Assembly (NCBI RefSeq): GCF_001421565.1
Contig: NZ_LMKQ01000001.1
Location: 1,239,651 to 1,303,650 of the forward strand
Length of the DNA stretch: 64,000 nt
Direction of reading: 5' to 3'
Origin: Agromyces sp. Leaf222
Lineage (GTDB): Bacteria; Actinomycetota; Actinomycetes; Actinomycetales; Microbacteriaceae
A program made the translations under genes and the position numbers. The notes beneath the pieces were generated by a model. The model saw only the letters and a list, made by a program, of their open reading frames with translations. It ran no database searches and was not told where the DNA came from. Position 1 is the first letter of the stretch, and each line of letters opens with the position of its first letter. Positions 51,750-62,187 of this stretch are shown in pieces.

Positions 51750-54233
51750 ATGACGCTGATCCTCGACCCCGACGACCCGGCCGGCTGGCGCGAGGCGCCC
51801 GCTGCAGCCGGTGCACCTGCGACATCCGGTGAGCCCGCGGCATCCGGCAACCGCTTCACCGACGGCCTGAACCCCGAGCAGCGCGAAGCGGTCGAGTACC
51901 GCGGCCAGGCGCTGCTGATCGTGGCCGGCGCCGGCTCCGGCAAGACCCGCGTGCTGACGCATCGCATCGCGGGGCTCATCGACAGCCGCGAGGCGTGGCC
52001 CAGCCAGATCCTCGCGATCACCTTCACGAACAAGGCGGCCGCCGAGATGCGCGAACGCGTCGAGGCCCTGCTCGGCGAGGGCGCGTCCGGCATGTGGATC
52101 TCGACGTTCCACTCGGCGTGCGTGCGCATCCTGCGCCGCGAGGCCGAGGCCATCGGGCTGTCGTCGACGTTCACGATCTACGATTCGGCCGATACGCGCA
52201 CGGTCCTGAAGCGCATCATCAAGGAGCTCGACGCCGACACCATGGGGTTCACCCCCGCCGGCGCGCAGTCGAAGATCTCCAAGCTCAAGAACGAGCTCTC
52301 CGACGTCGAGTCCTACGCGCGCAACGCGAACATGAACGACCCCCAAGAGGTCATGTTCCTCGAGATCTTCCGGCAGTACACCCGGCGGCTCCGCGCGGCG
52401 AGCGCCCTCGACTTCGACGACCTCATCGCCGAGACCGTCTACCTGTTCCGGGCGTTCCCGAAGGTCGCGTCGCTCTACCAGCGCCGGTTCCGCCACATCC
52501 TGGTCGACGAGTACCAGGACACGAACCACGCGCAGTACTCGCTGATCCGCGAGTTCACGCAGCCGATTCCGCCCGAGCGCGTCGCCGAGATGGCCGACCA
52601 CGGGTTCAACGTGAGGGCGGTGGCCGACGCCACCGGCGGCATCCCGGGCGCGAGCCTCACCGTCGTCGGCGACTCTGACCAGTCGATCTACGCGTTCCGC
52701 GGGGCCGACATCCGCAACATCTCCGAGTTCGAGCGCGACTTCCCCGGGGCGAAGGTCGTGCTGCTCGAGCAGAACTACCGCTCGACGCAGAACATCCTCT
52801 CGGCCGCCAACGCCGTGATCTCGAACAACTTCGACCGCAAAGACAAGAAGCTCTGGACCGCGGTCGGCGACGGCGACAAGATCACCGGCTACACGGGCTA
52901 CACCGCGCACGACGAGGCGCAGTTCGTGGCCGACGAGATCGAGGCGCTGCACCGCTCGGGCGTCGCCTACCGCGACATCGCCGTGTTCTACCGCACCAAC
53001 GCGCAGACGCGAGCGCTCGAGGAGATCTTCGTGCGCTCGGCGCTGCCCTACCGGGTGGTCGGGGGCACGAAGTTCTACGAGCGCGCCGAGATCAAGGACG
53101 CGATGGCCTACCTCATCTCGGTGGCCAATCCGCTCGACGAGCTCGCGCTGCGGCGCATCCTGAACACGCCGAAGCGCGGCATCGGGCCGGCGACCGAGAC
53201 CGCGCTGTCGAGCTTCGCCGAGGCGAACCAGGTCACCTTCCGCGAGGCGATGCGGTCGGCCGACGCGCTCGGGCTCGGGCCGAAGGTCACGGGTGCCATC
53301 ACGACGCTCGCGACGGTGCTCGACGAGGCCGCGGCCATGCTCGCACCCTCGGCGGCCGGCGTCGCCGCCGGCACCAACGAGGGCGCCTCGAAGGTGTCCG
53401 ACGTGCTCGTGTTCCTGCTCGAGCGCTCCGGCCTCATCGAGACGCTGCGCCGCAGCCGCGACCCCCAAGACGAGACGCGCGCAGAGAACGTCGACGAGCT
53501 CGTCGCGCAGACCCGCGACTTCGACCGCGACAACCCGCTGGCCACGGTCGTCGACTTCCTGACCCAGGTCTCGCTGGTCGCCGCGGCCGACGAGCTCGAC
53601 GACGCCTCCGGAACCGTGTCGCTCATGACGCTGCACACCGCGAAGGGCCTCGAGTACCACGCCGTGTTCCTCACCGGTCTCGAAGAGGGGCTCCTGCCGC
53701 ACCAGATGTCGGCCTCCGAGCCCGGCGGTCCTGCCGAGGAGCGCCGGCTCTTCTACGTCGGCATCACGCGCGCACGCCAGCGCCTCTACATCTCGCTCGC
53801 GATGAGCCGGGCCCAGTTCGGCGAGGTCGCCGTGGCGATGCCGTCCCGCTACCTGCAGGAGATCCCGGAGGGGCTCGTCGACTGGAAGCAGTCGCCCGGA
53901 ATGGCGACCTCGCGCGGCGGCACCCAGCCCCGCGCCCTCAACGCCCGGCGCCCGGGCGGCGCCTGGGGCACTCGCGACCGCGACCTCGAGCGGTTCAGCG
54001 TCACGGCGTCCGCCAAGCCCAAGGCCGAGTGGGCGAACCGCGTCACGGGCACCGTGCGCGACAACGGCGACCTCACGCTCGAAGCCGGCGACCGCATCCG
54101 CCATGTCGACTTCGGCGAGGGCCGGGTGAACCAGGTCACGGGCGAGGGCACGAAGCGCATCGCGCACGTGGCCTTCGATACCGCGGGGCCGAAGAAGCTG
54201 CTCATCAAGATCGCCCCGATCGAGAAGCTCTGA
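51750..54233 (+). CDS. pcrA: ATP-dependent 3'-5' DNA helicase PcrA/UvrD
   Basis: 827 residues with all SF1A motifs: LNPEQREAV (Q motif), GAGSGKT (60-66, Walker A), ILVDEYQDTN (II), GDSDQSIYAFRGAD (III), EQNYRSTQNIL (IV), MTLHTAKGLEYHAVF (V) and FYVGITRARQRL (VI), plus a C-terminal Tudor-like domain (DRIRHVDFGEGRVNQVTGEG). Functions in repair and replication restart. No SD is visible; TAGACT lies 9 nt before the ATG, so a nearly leaderless mRNA is possible. It stands alone between RidA and the NUDIX gene, with only 8 nt to the next. Confidence 0.96.
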   Translation: MTLILDPDDPAGWREAPAAAGAPATSGEPAASGNRFTDGLNPEQREAVEYRGQALLIVAGAGSGKTRVLTHRIAGLIDSREAWPSQILAITFTNKAAAEMRERVEALLGEGASGMWISTFHSACVRILRREAEAIGLSSTFTIYDSADTRTVLKRIIKELDADTMGFTPAGAQSKISKLKNELSDVESYARNANMNDPQEVMFLEIFRQYTRRLRAASALDFDDLIAETVYLFRAFPKVASLYQRRFRHILVDEYQDTNHAQYSLIREFTQPIPPERVAEMADHGFNVRAVADATGGIPGASLTVVGDSDQSIYAFRGADIRNISEFERDFPGAKVVLLEQNYRSTQNILSAANAVISNNFDRKDKKLWTAVGDGDKITGYTGYTAHDEAQFVADEIEALHRSGVAYRDIAVFYRTNAQTRALEEIFVRSALPYRVVGGTKFYERAEIKDAMAYLISVANPLDELALRRILNTPKRGIGPATETALSSFAEANQVTFREAMRSADALGLGPKVTGAITTLATVLDEAAAMLAPSAAGVAAGTNEGASKVSDVLVFLLERSGLIETLRRSRDPQDETRAENVDELVAQTRDFDRDNPLATVVDFLTQVSLVAAADELDDASGTVSLMTLHTAKGLEYHAVFLTGLEEGLLPHQMSASEPGGPAEERRLFYVGITRARQRLYISLAMSRAQFGEVAVAMPSRYLQEIPEGLVDWKQSPGMATSRGGTQPRALNARRPGGAWGTRDRDLERFSVTASAKPKAEWANRVTGTVRDNGDLTLEAGDRIRHVDFGEGRVNQVTGEGTKRIAHVAFDTAGPKKLLIKIAPIEKL

Positions 54234-54241
54234 GGCGCGAC

Positions 54242-54784
54242 ATGGCCTGGCCCATCCGCGCCACCCGCACGGTCTACGAGAACCCGTGGATCCGCGTGGT
54301 CGAAGACGACGTCGAGCGACCCGACGGCGAGACCGGCATCTACGGCGTCGTCGAGATGCGGCATCCGGCCGTCTTCATCGTCGCCATGACCGACGCCGAC
54401 GAGGTGCTCCTCGTCACGGTCGACCGGCATACCGTCGGAGCCTCGATCGAGGTGCCGGCCGGCGGCACCGACGGTGAAGACGTGCTGCTCGCCGCGCAGC
54501 GCGAACTCCTCGAGGAGACCGGGTACGCGGCGTCCGAGTGGCGCGAGATCGGCCGCATGAGCGCGCTCAACGGCATCGCCAAGGCGCCCGAGCACGTGTT
54601 CCTCGCGACCGGGCTCGAGGTCGCGGCATCCGCAGGCCACTCGCAACATGAAGAGGGCATCAGCCTGGTGCGGGCCGTGCCATGGACCGAGGTGTGGCGG
54701 CTCGTGCGCGACGGCGGCATCACCGACGGCGAGACGGTCGCCGCCCTCGCCTACGCCGCCGTGCATCTGGGCCGCGTGTCATGA
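54242..54784 (+). CDS. NUDIX hydrolase, ADP-ribose pyrophosphatase-like
   Basis: 180 residues. The NUDIX box is GGTDGEDVLLAAQRELLEETGY (G-x5-E-x7-RELLEET-G), and N-terminal YENPWIRVVEDDVERPDG with MRHPAVFIVAMTDADEVLLV resembles ADP-ribose pyrophosphatases. It hydrolyses a nucleoside diphosphate linked to another moiety; the substrate is not determined. The start at 54242 is 8 nt after the helicase stop, and the stop overlaps the FUSC-type gene by ATGA. Confidence 0.9.
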   Translation: MAWPIRATRTVYENPWIRVVEDDVERPDGETGIYGVVEMRHPAVFIVAMTDADEVLLVTVDRHTVGASIEVPAGGTDGEDVLLAAQRELLEETGYAASEWREIGRMSALNGIAKAPEHVFLATGLEVAASAGHSQHEEGISLVRAVPWTEVWRLVRDGGITDGETVAALAYAAVHLGRVS

Positions 54785-55884
54785 GCCCGTCGACCCCGAT
54801 CGGCGGGTGGTGGCGGGAGTTCCGCACGCTCGACGTCGAGGTCGCACTCCGCGCAGCCCTCGCGGCGGCGGTTCCGCTGACCATCCTCGTGGCGATCGGG
54901 CGCACCGAGTGGGCGGCGTACGCCGCGTTCGGCGCGATGACCGCGATCTTCGGCCGAAGCGAGCCCTACGGCACGCGCATGCGCACCGTCACGACCGCGG
55001 GCGCCGTGCAGGTCGCGGCGACCGGACTCGGCATCCTGCTCGCGGTCGTGCACGCCCCGCTCGGCGTCGAGGCCGCGGTGCTCGCGCTGCTCATCACGGC
55101 CGTCATCGTCGTGTTCAACGTGCTCGGCGTCACCCCCTCCGGGCCGCTGTTCGCGGTCTTCGGCCTGCTGGTGTGCGCGGCCCAGCCGGTCGACGACGGC
55201 ACCGGATGGCAGCGCTGGGGCGTCGCGTGGGCGGCGGCCGCGTTCGCCTGGCTGCTCGCGATGTCGGGGTGGGTGCTGCGACGCGCGGCTCCTCGACGCA
55301 CGCAGGCCGTGTTCCGCGACCTGCCGCGCCGCACGCCGGTGCGTGCTCGCGGCTGGACCGACCCGCGCCTCTGGCTGAACGTGGTGCAGAACGTCGCGGC
55401 CGCGCTCCTCGCGGGTGCCGCAGCGCTCGCGCTCGGCATCGGCCATCCGTACTGGGCGGTCGTGAGCGCCGTCGCGGTGATCCCGCCCGCGCGGGCGGCG
55501 CACACCGCGCAACGGGCCGCGCATCGCGTCGTCGGCACCCTCGTCGGAGTCGTGGCCACGGCCCTCGTGCTCTGGCCCGACCCGCCGCCGTGGGTGCTCA
55601 TCGTCGTGATCGCCGTGTGCCAGTTCGGCGCCGAGCTGCTCGTCGGCCGCCACTACGGCGCAGCCCTCGTCTTCATCACGCCGCTCGCCCTCACGGTCGT
55701 GCACCTCGCCTCGCCCGTTCCCTTGATCGACCTGATCGCGGATCGCGTGCTCGAGACGGTGCTCGGGGCCGCGGTCGGCCTGCTCGCGGTGCTCGCCGCA
55801 CGGCGGTTCGTCGAGGTGCGACCGATGCCGCCGCCCACGAGCACGATGCCGAGCGTCGGGCCACCGGCATCCGACCGCTCCTGA
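54781..55884 (+). CDS. FUSC-type aromatic acid exporter-like membrane protein
   Basis: 367 residues with two sets of membrane helices. [48 protein letters not shown] is the FUSC/ArAE_2 family first module, and [34 protein letters not shown] repeats the pattern. Such proteins are thought to export small organic acids, but function here is unknown. Co-translated with the NUDIX gene. Confidence 0.82.
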   Translation: MSPSTPIGGWWREFRTLDVEVALRAALAAAVPLTILVAIGRTEWAAYAAFGAMTAIFGRSEPYGTRMRTVTTAGAVQVAATGLGILLAVVHAPLGVEAAVLALLITAVIVVFNVLGVTPSGPLFAVFGLLVCAAQPVDDGTGWQRWGVAWAAAAFAWLLAMSGWVLRRAAPRRTQAVFRDLPRRTPVRARGWTDPRLWLNVVQNVAAALLAGAAALALGIGHPYWAVVSAVAVIPPARAAHTAQRAAHRVVGTLVGVVATALVLWPDPPPWVLIVVIAVCQFGAELLVGRHYGAALVFITPLALTVVHLASPVPLIDLIADRVLETVLGAAVGLLAVLAARRFVEVRPMPPPTSTMPSVGPPASDRS

Positions 55885-56003
55885 TCGGCGCCCCTGATCG
55901 GCGCAGAGATCGGCCCGAGCTCGCCAGGCCCAGGCCCACGCGTCGACGGCGGGTTCGGAGCCTCGATGCGAGCGGAGTAGCATTGACCCGGCCCCAGCGG
56001 ATC

Positions 56004-56017
56004 TCTCGATATCGAGA
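56004..56017. promoter_or_regulatory. 14-bp perfect palindrome upstream of sucC
   Basis: TCTCGATATCGAGA lies 71 nt before the sucC start. A perfect palindrome of this size in a promoter is a candidate dimeric-regulator site. I see no second copy nearby. Confidence 0.4.
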
Positions 56018-56087
56018 CATTCCAGTCGGGCATACACCCACCAGCCACTGTGCGCGGTCGCGCGTGCGGACCGATTGGAAGTAGAGC

Positions 56088-57254
56088 GTGGATCTTTACG
56101 AGTACCAGGCCAGAGACCTGTTCGAGCAGTACGGGGTGCCGGTGCTCCCCGGCATCGTCGCCGACACCGCCGAGGAGGTTCGCGCAGCAGCCGAGAAGCT
56201 CGGCGGCGTGGTCGTCGTCAAGGCGCAGGTGAAGACCGGCGGTCGCGGCAAGGCGGGCGGCGTCAAGGTCGCCAAGAACCCCGACGAGGCGTTCGAGGCG
56301 GCGCAGGCCATCCTCGGCCTCGACATCAAGGGCCACGTCGTCAAGCGCGTCATGGTCGCCGGCGGCGCACGCATCGCCCAGGAGTTCTACTTCTCGGTGC
56401 TGCTCGACCGGGCCAACCGCTCCTACCTCTCGCTCACGAGCGTCGAGGGCGGCATGGAGATCGAGCAGCTCGCGGTCGAGAAGCCCGAGGCCCTCGCCCG
56501 CATCGAGGTCGACCCCATCGCGGGCATCGACGCGGCCAAGGCCCGTGAGATCGCGGTCGCCGCGAACTTCCCGGCCGAGCTCGTCGACAAGGTCGCCGAC
56601 GTCTTCGTGAAGCTCTACGAGGTCTACAAGGGCGAAGACGCGACGCTCGTCGAGGTCAACCCGCTCATCCTCGACGAAGACGGCAACGTCATCGCCCTCG
56701 ACGGCAAGGTCACGCTCGACGAGAACGCCGAGTTCCGTCACGCGAACCACGCCCTCCTCGAGGACAAGGCCGCGGCGGACCCGCTCGAGGCCGCTGCGAA
56801 GGAGCTCGACCTCAACTACGTCAAGCTCGACGGCGAGGTCGGCATCATCGGCAACGGCGCTGGACTGGTCATGTCCACGCTCGACGTCGTCGCGTACGCC
56901 GGCGAGAACCACGGTGGCGTCAAGCCCGCCAACTTCCTCGACATCGGCGGCGGAGCCTCGGCAGAGGTCATGGCCAACGGCCTCGGCATCATCCTCGGCG
57001 ACCCGCAGGTCAAGAGCGTGTTCGTGAACGTCTTCGGCGGCATCACCGCGTGCGACCAGGTCGCCAAGGGCATCGTCGGCGCACTGGCCGAGCTCGGCTC
57101 GACCGCGAACAAGCCGCTCGTCGTGCGCCTCGACGGCAACAACGTCGTCGAGGGCCGCCGCATCCTCGAGGAGGCCGCGCACCCGCTCGTCACCCTCGCC
57201 GAGAACATGGACCAGGGCGCCGACAAGGCCGCCGAGCTCGCGAACGCCGCGTAG
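56088..57254 (+). CDS. sucC: Succinyl-CoA ligase (ADP-forming) beta subunit
   Basis: 388 residues from GTG 56088. ATP-grasp domain: [44 protein letters not shown]-terminal ligase domain: [25 protein letters not shown] and [18 protein letters not shown]. With SucD it interconverts succinyl-CoA and succinate with ATP or GTP in the TCA cycle. GGAAGTAGAG upstream is the SD. sucD follows 22 nt later in the same transcript. Confidence 0.97.
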   Translation: MDLYEYQARDLFEQYGVPVLPGIVADTAEEVRAAAEKLGGVVVVKAQVKTGGRGKAGGVKVAKNPDEAFEAAQAILGLDIKGHVVKRVMVAGGARIAQEFYFSVLLDRANRSYLSLTSVEGGMEIEQLAVEKPEALARIEVDPIAGIDAAKAREIAVAANFPAELVDKVADVFVKLYEVYKGEDATLVEVNPLILDEDGNVIALDGKVTLDENAEFRHANHALLEDKAAADPLEAAAKELDLNYVKLDGEVGIIGNGAGLVMSTLDVVAYAGENHGGVKPANFLDIGGGASAEVMANGLGIILGDPQVKSVFVNVFGGITACDQVAKGIVGALAELGSTANKPLVVRLDGNNVVEGRRILEEAAHPLVTLAENMDQGADKAAELANAA

Positions 57255-57276
57255 GTAGAAGAAGGACTGCAGAGCA

Positions 57277-58179
57277 ATGACGATCTTCCTCAACAAGGAC
57301 TCCAAGGTCATCGTCCAGGGCATCACCGGCGGCGAGGGCTCCAAGCACACCGCGCGCATGCTCGCGGCGGGCACCCAGGTGGTCGGCGGCGTGAACGCGC
57401 GCAAGGCCGGCACGACGGTGCTGCACACCGATGCCTCCGGCAACTCGGTCGAACTGCCCGTGTTCGCCTCGGTGGCCGAGGCCATCCAGTCGACCGGCGC
57501 CGACGTGTCGATCGCGTTCGTGCCGCCGGCGTTCACGAAGGACGCCGTGGTCGAGGCCATCGACGCCGAGATCCCGCTCCTCGTGATCATCACCGAGGGC
57601 GTGCCCGTGCAGGACTCCGCGGAGTTCTGGGCGTACGCCAAGGAGAAGGGCGACACGACCCGCATCATCGGCCCGAACTGCCCCGGCATCATCAGCCCCG
57701 GTGAGTCGCTCGTCGGCATCACCCCGGCGAACATCACCGGCAAGGGCCCGATCGGCCTCGTGTCGAAGTCGGGCACGCTGACGTACCAGATGATGTACGA
57801 GCTGCGCGACCTCGGCTTCTCGACCGCCATCGGCATCGGCGGCGACCCGATCATCGGCACGACGCACATCGACGCCCTCGCGGCGTTCGAGGCCGACCCC
57901 GAGACCAAGGCGATCGTGATGATCGGCGAGATCGGCGGCGACGCCGAAGAGCGCGCGGCCGACTTCATCAAGGCCAACGTCACCAAGCCGGTCGTCGGCT
58001 ACGTCGCGGGCTTCACCGCCCCCGAGGGCAAGACCATGGGTCACGCCGGTGCGATCGTGTCCGGTTCCGCCGGCACCGCGCAGGCGAAGAAGGAGGCCCT
58101 CGAGGCCGCCGGCGTCAAGGTCGGCAAGACGCCGTCCGAGACCGCGCAGCTGCTGCGCGAGGTCTACGCCGCCCTCTGA
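57277..58179 (+). CDS. sucD: Succinyl-CoA ligase (ADP-forming) alpha subunit
   Basis: 300 residues. [35 protein letters not shown] is the CoA-binding domain, [12 protein letters not shown] and [23 protein letters not shown] segments the ligase domain, and GHAGAIVSG contains the phosphorylated active-site His. It pairs with sucC directly upstream. A double-hairpin terminator follows at 58229-58280. Confidence 0.97.
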   Translation: MTIFLNKDSKVIVQGITGGEGSKHTARMLAAGTQVVGGVNARKAGTTVLHTDASGNSVELPVFASVAEAIQSTGADVSIAFVPPAFTKDAVVEAIDAEIPLLVIITEGVPVQDSAEFWAYAKEKGDTTRIIGPNCPGIISPGESLVGITPANITGKGPIGLVSKSGTLTYQMMYELRDLGFSTAIGIGGDPIIGTTHIDALAAFEADPETKAIVMIGEIGGDAEERAADFIKANVTKPVVGYVAGFTAPEGKTMGHAGAIVSGSAGTAQAKKEALEAAGVKVGKTPSETAQLLREVYAAL

Positions 58180-58228
58180 TCCCGGATGCCGTGGGCCGGC
58201 GCCCGTTCGTCGCCCGCACCGCATCCTG

Positions 58229-58280
58229 AAACGCCCGCTCCGACTGTCCGTGCCTCGCACGGCGGCCGGGGCGGGCGTTT
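58229..58280 (+). terminator. Terminator after sucCD
   Basis: AAACGCCCGC pairs with GCGGGCGTTT, and an inner CCGTGC/GCACGG hairpin nests inside; TTTT follows. This is the clearest intrinsic terminator in the window. Confidence 0.9.
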
Positions 58281-58364
58281 TCGCGTCTCCGCTCCTCGGA
58301 ACGCTGCGCTCGTCGCGCCTGCGCCGATATGGTGTGGATGACAGGCGAGTCCGAGGGGGACGGC

Positions 58365-59939
58365 ATGGCTGCAAGAGACGATCAGGAACTGCTGGCTCGC
58401 ATCGAGGCCCTCGAGGCCGAGAACGCCCGACTCCGGGTCGAGGTCGAGGTGCCGCGCGCCGTCGCCGGGACGCCGACCAAGGTCCGCCGGTCGGGGCGAG
58501 GCCGTGTCGCCGCCGCCACCGCGCTCGTGATCATCGGCGTGCTGCTCGCACCGATCGCCGTGCTCGGCGGGTGGGCGAAGAACCAGCTCGTCGATACCGA
58601 CACGTTCGTCGCGACGTTCGCCCCGCTCGCCGACGACCCCGAGGTGCAGGCGTACGTCTCCGACGCGGCGACCACCGCGATCCTCGAGTCGGTCGACATC
58701 GCGGCGTACACATCGGCCGTGTTCGACGCCATCAAGGACCTCGGGCTCCCACCGCGTGCCGAACAGGCCCTCGGGCTGCTCGAGGGGCCTGCGACGCAGG
58801 GCATCGAGACGCTCGTCGGGCAGATCGTGAACCGCTTCGTCACCTCCGACGCGTTCGGCGACATCTTCGAGCAAGCGTTGCGAACGACGCACACCCAGAC
58901 GATCGCGGCCCTGCAGGGCGACCCGAATGCGGCGTTGCAGATCAGCGGCGACGGCGAGCTCGGCATCCAGCTGGGGCCGATCATCGAGGAGATCAAGCAA
59001 CGGCTCGTCGACGCGGGCGTCGGATTCGCGGCCAACATTCCGGCGATCGATCGCACCATCGTCGTGGCGAAGGCGGAATCGCTGGTGACGGTGCAGCTCG
59101 TGTACGGGCTCGCCGTCTCCGTCGGCATCTGGCTGCCCTGGATCGCGCTCGCCTTCCTCATCGCCGGCATCCTCGTGGCGCCGCGTCGCCGCACGGCCAT
59201 CATCTGGACCACGTCGGCCCTCGCGGTCTCGCTCGCGATCCTCGCGAGCGGCTTCGGCATCGGCCGGCTGTACTTCATCGGCACGGTCTCGCCCGGCATC
59301 GTGCCGACCGGCGCCGCAGAGGTGATATACGACCAGATCGTCGATCGCATGTTCGCCACGACGGTCGCGCTCATCGTCTTCGCGGTGGCCGCAGCACTCA
59401 TCGCCTGGCTCAGCGGGCCGACGCCGACGCCGGCGAAGCTGCGCGGGTTCGCCGACGCGGGCTTCGGCTCGGTGCGTCGAGCAGCCGCCGCGCGGGGGCT
59501 GACGACCGGCTCGTTCGGCGCATGGCTCGGCCGCCAGCGCGTGCTCGTGTTCTCGCTCATCACGCTCGGCGCGGTCGCGGTCATCCTGTTCACGAGGCCG
59601 ATCACCGTGAGTCTCGTGGTGTGGACGATCGTCGTCGCGCTGCTTCTGGTCGCGCTCGTCGAGCTGCTGCAGCGTCCGGCCGACGAGGTCGCCGCGGCCG
59701 CGGTCGCACGCGAGGCGGAGGCGGAGGCGGCGGCGGCTGCATCGGGTGCCTTCGGCGAGGCCGACACGCTCGTGCTCGACGATGAGCTCGACGGGGGTCC
59801 CGTCGTCGTCGACGACGTCACGATCGAGGCCGACGAACGCATCGGACTCGACGCCGGCGCAGCCTCCGCGGGCACGAGCACCGCGACCGCGACGAAGAAG
59901 CCGGCGGGTCCGAAGGATCGCGCGAAGCCTGTCGAGTGA
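58365..59939 (+). CDS. Membrane protein of unknown function with N-terminal coiled coil
   Basis: 524 residues. A short coiled coil (ALEAENARLRVEVEV) precedes helix 1 (about 45-70), a 200-residue external region with alternating Ala/Asp helices (DTDTFVATFAPLADDPEVQAYVSDAATTAIL), four more helices (about 245-330 and 395-430), and an acidic, Ala-rich tail. I do not recognise a functional domain with confidence. The ATG at 58365 is preceded by AGGGGGA 5 nt before; ATG 58338 is an alternative. Conserved near sucCD and purN in actinobacteria as far as I recall. Confidence 0.6.
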   Translation: MAARDDQELLARIEALEAENARLRVEVEVPRAVAGTPTKVRRSGRGRVAAATALVIIGVLLAPIAVLGGWAKNQLVDTDTFVATFAPLADDPEVQAYVSDAATTAILESVDIAAYTSAVFDAIKDLGLPPRAEQALGLLEGPATQGIETLVGQIVNRFVTSDAFGDIFEQALRTTHTQTIAALQGDPNAALQISGDGELGIQLGPIIEEIKQRLVDAGVGFAANIPAIDRTIVVAKAESLVTVQLVYGLAVSVGIWLPWIALAFLIAGILVAPRRRTAIIWTTSALAVSLAILASGFGIGRLYFIGTVSPGIVPTGAAEVIYDQIVDRMFATTVALIVFAVAAALIAWLSGPTPTPAKLRGFADAGFGSVRRAAAARGLTTGSFGAWLGRQRVLVFSLITLGAVAVILFTRPITVSLVVWTIVVALLLVALVELLQRPADEVAAAAVAREAEAEAAAAASGAFGEADTLVLDDELDGGPVVVDDVTIEADERIGLDAGAASAGTSTATATKKPAGPKDRAKPVE

Positions 59940-59970
59940 GCGGCGCTCTCCGGGCTAGGCTCCCGGAGGA

Positions 59971-61587
59971 ATGAGACGCACCACGATCGCCCTGCTCGCC
60001 TCGCTGGAGGCGTTCGTCGCGGCGCTCATCGGCTTCGCGCTCGCCCTCGTGCCGCTCATGCTGCTGTGGGCGGTGCACTTCGGTCTCGCGGTCGACGCGA
60101 TGGTCTTCGTGCACGCCGCGGCCGGCGTGTGGCTGCTCGGGCACGGGGTCAACCTCACGGCGCAGGCGGATCCGGTCACCGCGTCGCGCACGGGCCTCGA
60201 GGGCGCGGCCGAGCCGTTCACGATCGCGATCGCGCTGCTCGGCATCGCGCTGCTGTCGATCTCGGCGGGTTTGCGCATCGGGCGCCGCTCGGCGGCCGCC
60301 GGCCACGCGCTCACGGGGGCCCTCGCGGCGATGGCGGTGTTCGCGCTCGCGGGCGCCGGCGCCGGGCTCATCGTCGACTCGCCCGCCCTGCACGCGAACC
60401 CGTGGTGGTCGATCGGCCTACCCGCCTTCGTCGTCGGCCTCGGCGCGCTCATCGGCTCGGTGGGGGAGTCCGTGCGCAATCCCTCGACGGATGTCGCGGG
60501 TGCCGGGCCCGTGCGTCGCCTCGTCGCCGCGCTGCCGCCGCTGCTGACCGAGGTGGTGGCCGTCTCGGTGCGCATCGGCGCCGGCGCAGCGTTCGGCGTG
60601 CTGGCCGTCGCGGGCGTGCTCCTGGCCGTCGCGATCACGCTCGACTACGCGACCATCGCCGGCCTCTACCAGGCGCTCGATCCCGGCATCGACGGCGGCA
60701 TCGCCCTGACGATGGCCGAGCTCGCCCTGCTGCCGAACCTCGTCGTGTGGACCGCGGCATGGCTGCTCGGGCCGGGCTTCGCGCTCGGCGCCGGGTCTGT
60801 GGTGTCGTCGGGGTCCACGGTCCTCGGACCCGTGCCCGGGATCCCGTTGCTGGGCGCGCTGCCGGACTCATCGCCCGCGCTGGGCGGACTGTGGCTGGTC
60901 GTGCCGGTGCTGCTCGGCTTCGTCGGGGCGTGGATCGTCGCGACCACGAGGGGTCGGGTGTCCGACGGCTCCGCAACCGAGTGGTGGCGTCCGCTCGCGG
61001 TCGCCGCCGGTTCCGCGATCGTCGCCGGCGCGACCCTCGGCGTGCTCGCGCGTTGGTCGTCGGGCGCAGTCGGTCCGGGCCGCCTCGCCGAGATCGGGCC
61101 GGATGGGTTCGCCGTCGCCCTCGTCGCGGCGGCGACGATCGGCATCGGGGCCCTGGTCGGCGGGTACGCCGCACTCCTGCGCGCCCGTGAGGCGAACGAG
61201 CACGTCGGTGCCGGGCTCGCGCTGCGCGACGACCGGGCGACGGGGCGCGTCGACCGGCCGGCGCCCCGGTTCCAGCCCGTTCCCGACCGCGAGCCGGCCG
61301 CGGCGTCGGCGGCCGCCCGTGCGGGGGCCGCGGCATCCGGTGCCTCCGGTGCGGCTGCGGCATCCGCATCTCCGGTGGGCACCGTCGGAGCCGGCGATCC
61401 CGCGCCGTCGCCGCGGCCGGTCGGGCCCGCGACCACGTCGGCGCCCGCGCCCGCTCAGCCAGCCCGCACGGTCGCGCCCGACCCCGACGCTCCGTGGTGG
61501 CGCCGGGAGGCCGCCCCGGGTCGCGATGACGGCGAGCCCGGCGACGGCGACGCCTCCGACACCGAGGCCTTCGACACGACCCGGTAG
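59971..61587 (+). CDS. DUF6350-type membrane protein
   Basis: 538 residues with about ten membrane helices and an unstructured Ala/Pro-rich C-terminal tail of roughly 110 residues. [33 protein letters not shown] and [42 protein letters not shown] resemble the DUF6350 family usually encoded directly upstream of purN in actinobacteria, as it is here. Role unknown. GGAGG is only 1 nt from ATG 59971, too close for a normal SD; TAGGCT at 59956 hints at a short-leader transcript. Confidence 0.7.
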   Translation: MRRTTIALLASLEAFVAALIGFALALVPLMLLWAVHFGLAVDAMVFVHAAAGVWLLGHGVNLTAQADPVTASRTGLEGAAEPFTIAIALLGIALLSISAGLRIGRRSAAAGHALTGALAAMAVFALAGAGAGLIVDSPALHANPWWSIGLPAFVVGLGALIGSVGESVRNPSTDVAGAGPVRRLVAALPPLLTEVVAVSVRIGAGAAFGVLAVAGVLLAVAITLDYATIAGLYQALDPGIDGGIALTMAELALLPNLVVWTAAWLLGPGFALGAGSVVSSGSTVLGPVPGIPLLGALPDSSPALGGLWLVVPVLLGFVGAWIVATTRGRVSDGSATEWWRPLAVAAGSAIVAGATLGVLARWSSGAVGPGRLAEIGPDGFAVALVAAATIGIGALVGGYAALLRAREANEHVGAGLALRDDRATGRVDRPAPRFQPVPDREPAAASAAARAGAAASGASGAAAASASPVGTVGAGDPAPSPRPVGPATTSAPAPAQPARTVAPDPDAPWWRREAAPGRDDGEPGDGDASDTEAFDTTR

Positions 61588-61593
61588 GCTCGT

Positions 61594-62187
61594 ATGGTGC
61601 TGAAGCTCGTCGTGCTCATCTCGGGCACCGGATCAAACCTGCGCTCACTCCTCGAAGCCTCGCGAGACGCCGAGTTCCCAGCTCGGGTCGTCGCGATCGG
61701 CGCCGACCGCGACGCCGACGGACTCGCGCTCGGCGAGGAGTTCGGCATCCCGACCTTCACGGTGCCGTTCACCGCATACCCCGACCGCGACGCGTGGGGC
61801 GCCGAGCTCATCGAGCAGGTGCGCCTCTGGGAGCCCGACCTCGTGATCCTCTCCGGGCTCATGCGGCTCGTGCCGCCCGCGGTGGTCGACGCGTTCTCAC
61901 CGGCGCTCATCAACACGCATCCGGCCTACCTGCCCGAATTCCCGGGCGCGCACGGCGTGCGCGACGCGCTGGCCGCCGGCGTCGACCAGACGGGTGCGAG
62001 CCTCATCGTCGTCGACAACTCGGTCGACGGCGGCCCGATCATCGCGCAGGAGCGCATCCCGGTGCTGCCGGGAGACACCGAGTCGAGCCTGCACGACCGC
62101 ATCAAGCCCGTCGAACGCCGCCTGATGATCCAGGCCGTGCTCGACATCGCCAACTCCCATCTCGACCTGAAGGAACTCGCCCGATGA
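61594..62187 (+). CDS. purN: Phosphoribosylglycinamide formyltransferase
   Basis: 197 residues. [16 protein letters not shown] (substrate-binding loop), [36 protein letters not shown] (catalytic Asn-x-His and folate region) and [14 protein letters not shown] define the 10-formyl-THF-dependent enzyme that makes FGAR in purine synthesis. ATG 61594 is used; GTG 61597, preceded by TAGGCT and 6 nt, could be a leaderless start. It overlaps purH by ATGA, so they form an operon. Confidence 0.96.
   Translation: MVLKLVVLISGTGSNLRSLLEASRDAEFPARVVAIGADRDADGLALGEEFGIPTFTVPFTAYPDRDAWGAELIEQVRLWEPDLVILSGLMRLVPPAVVDAFSPALINTHPAYLPEFPGAHGVRDALAAGVDQTGASLIVVDNSVDGGPIIAQERIPVLPGDTESSLHDRIKPVERRLMIQAVLDIANSHLDLKELAR

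Noticed and set aside
51531..54167. A long minus-strand open frame opposite pcrA, and similar ones opposite sucCD and DUF4012.
   Set aside because: Arg/His/Asp/Gly-rich translations without domain motifs; they mirror codon structure of the real genes.
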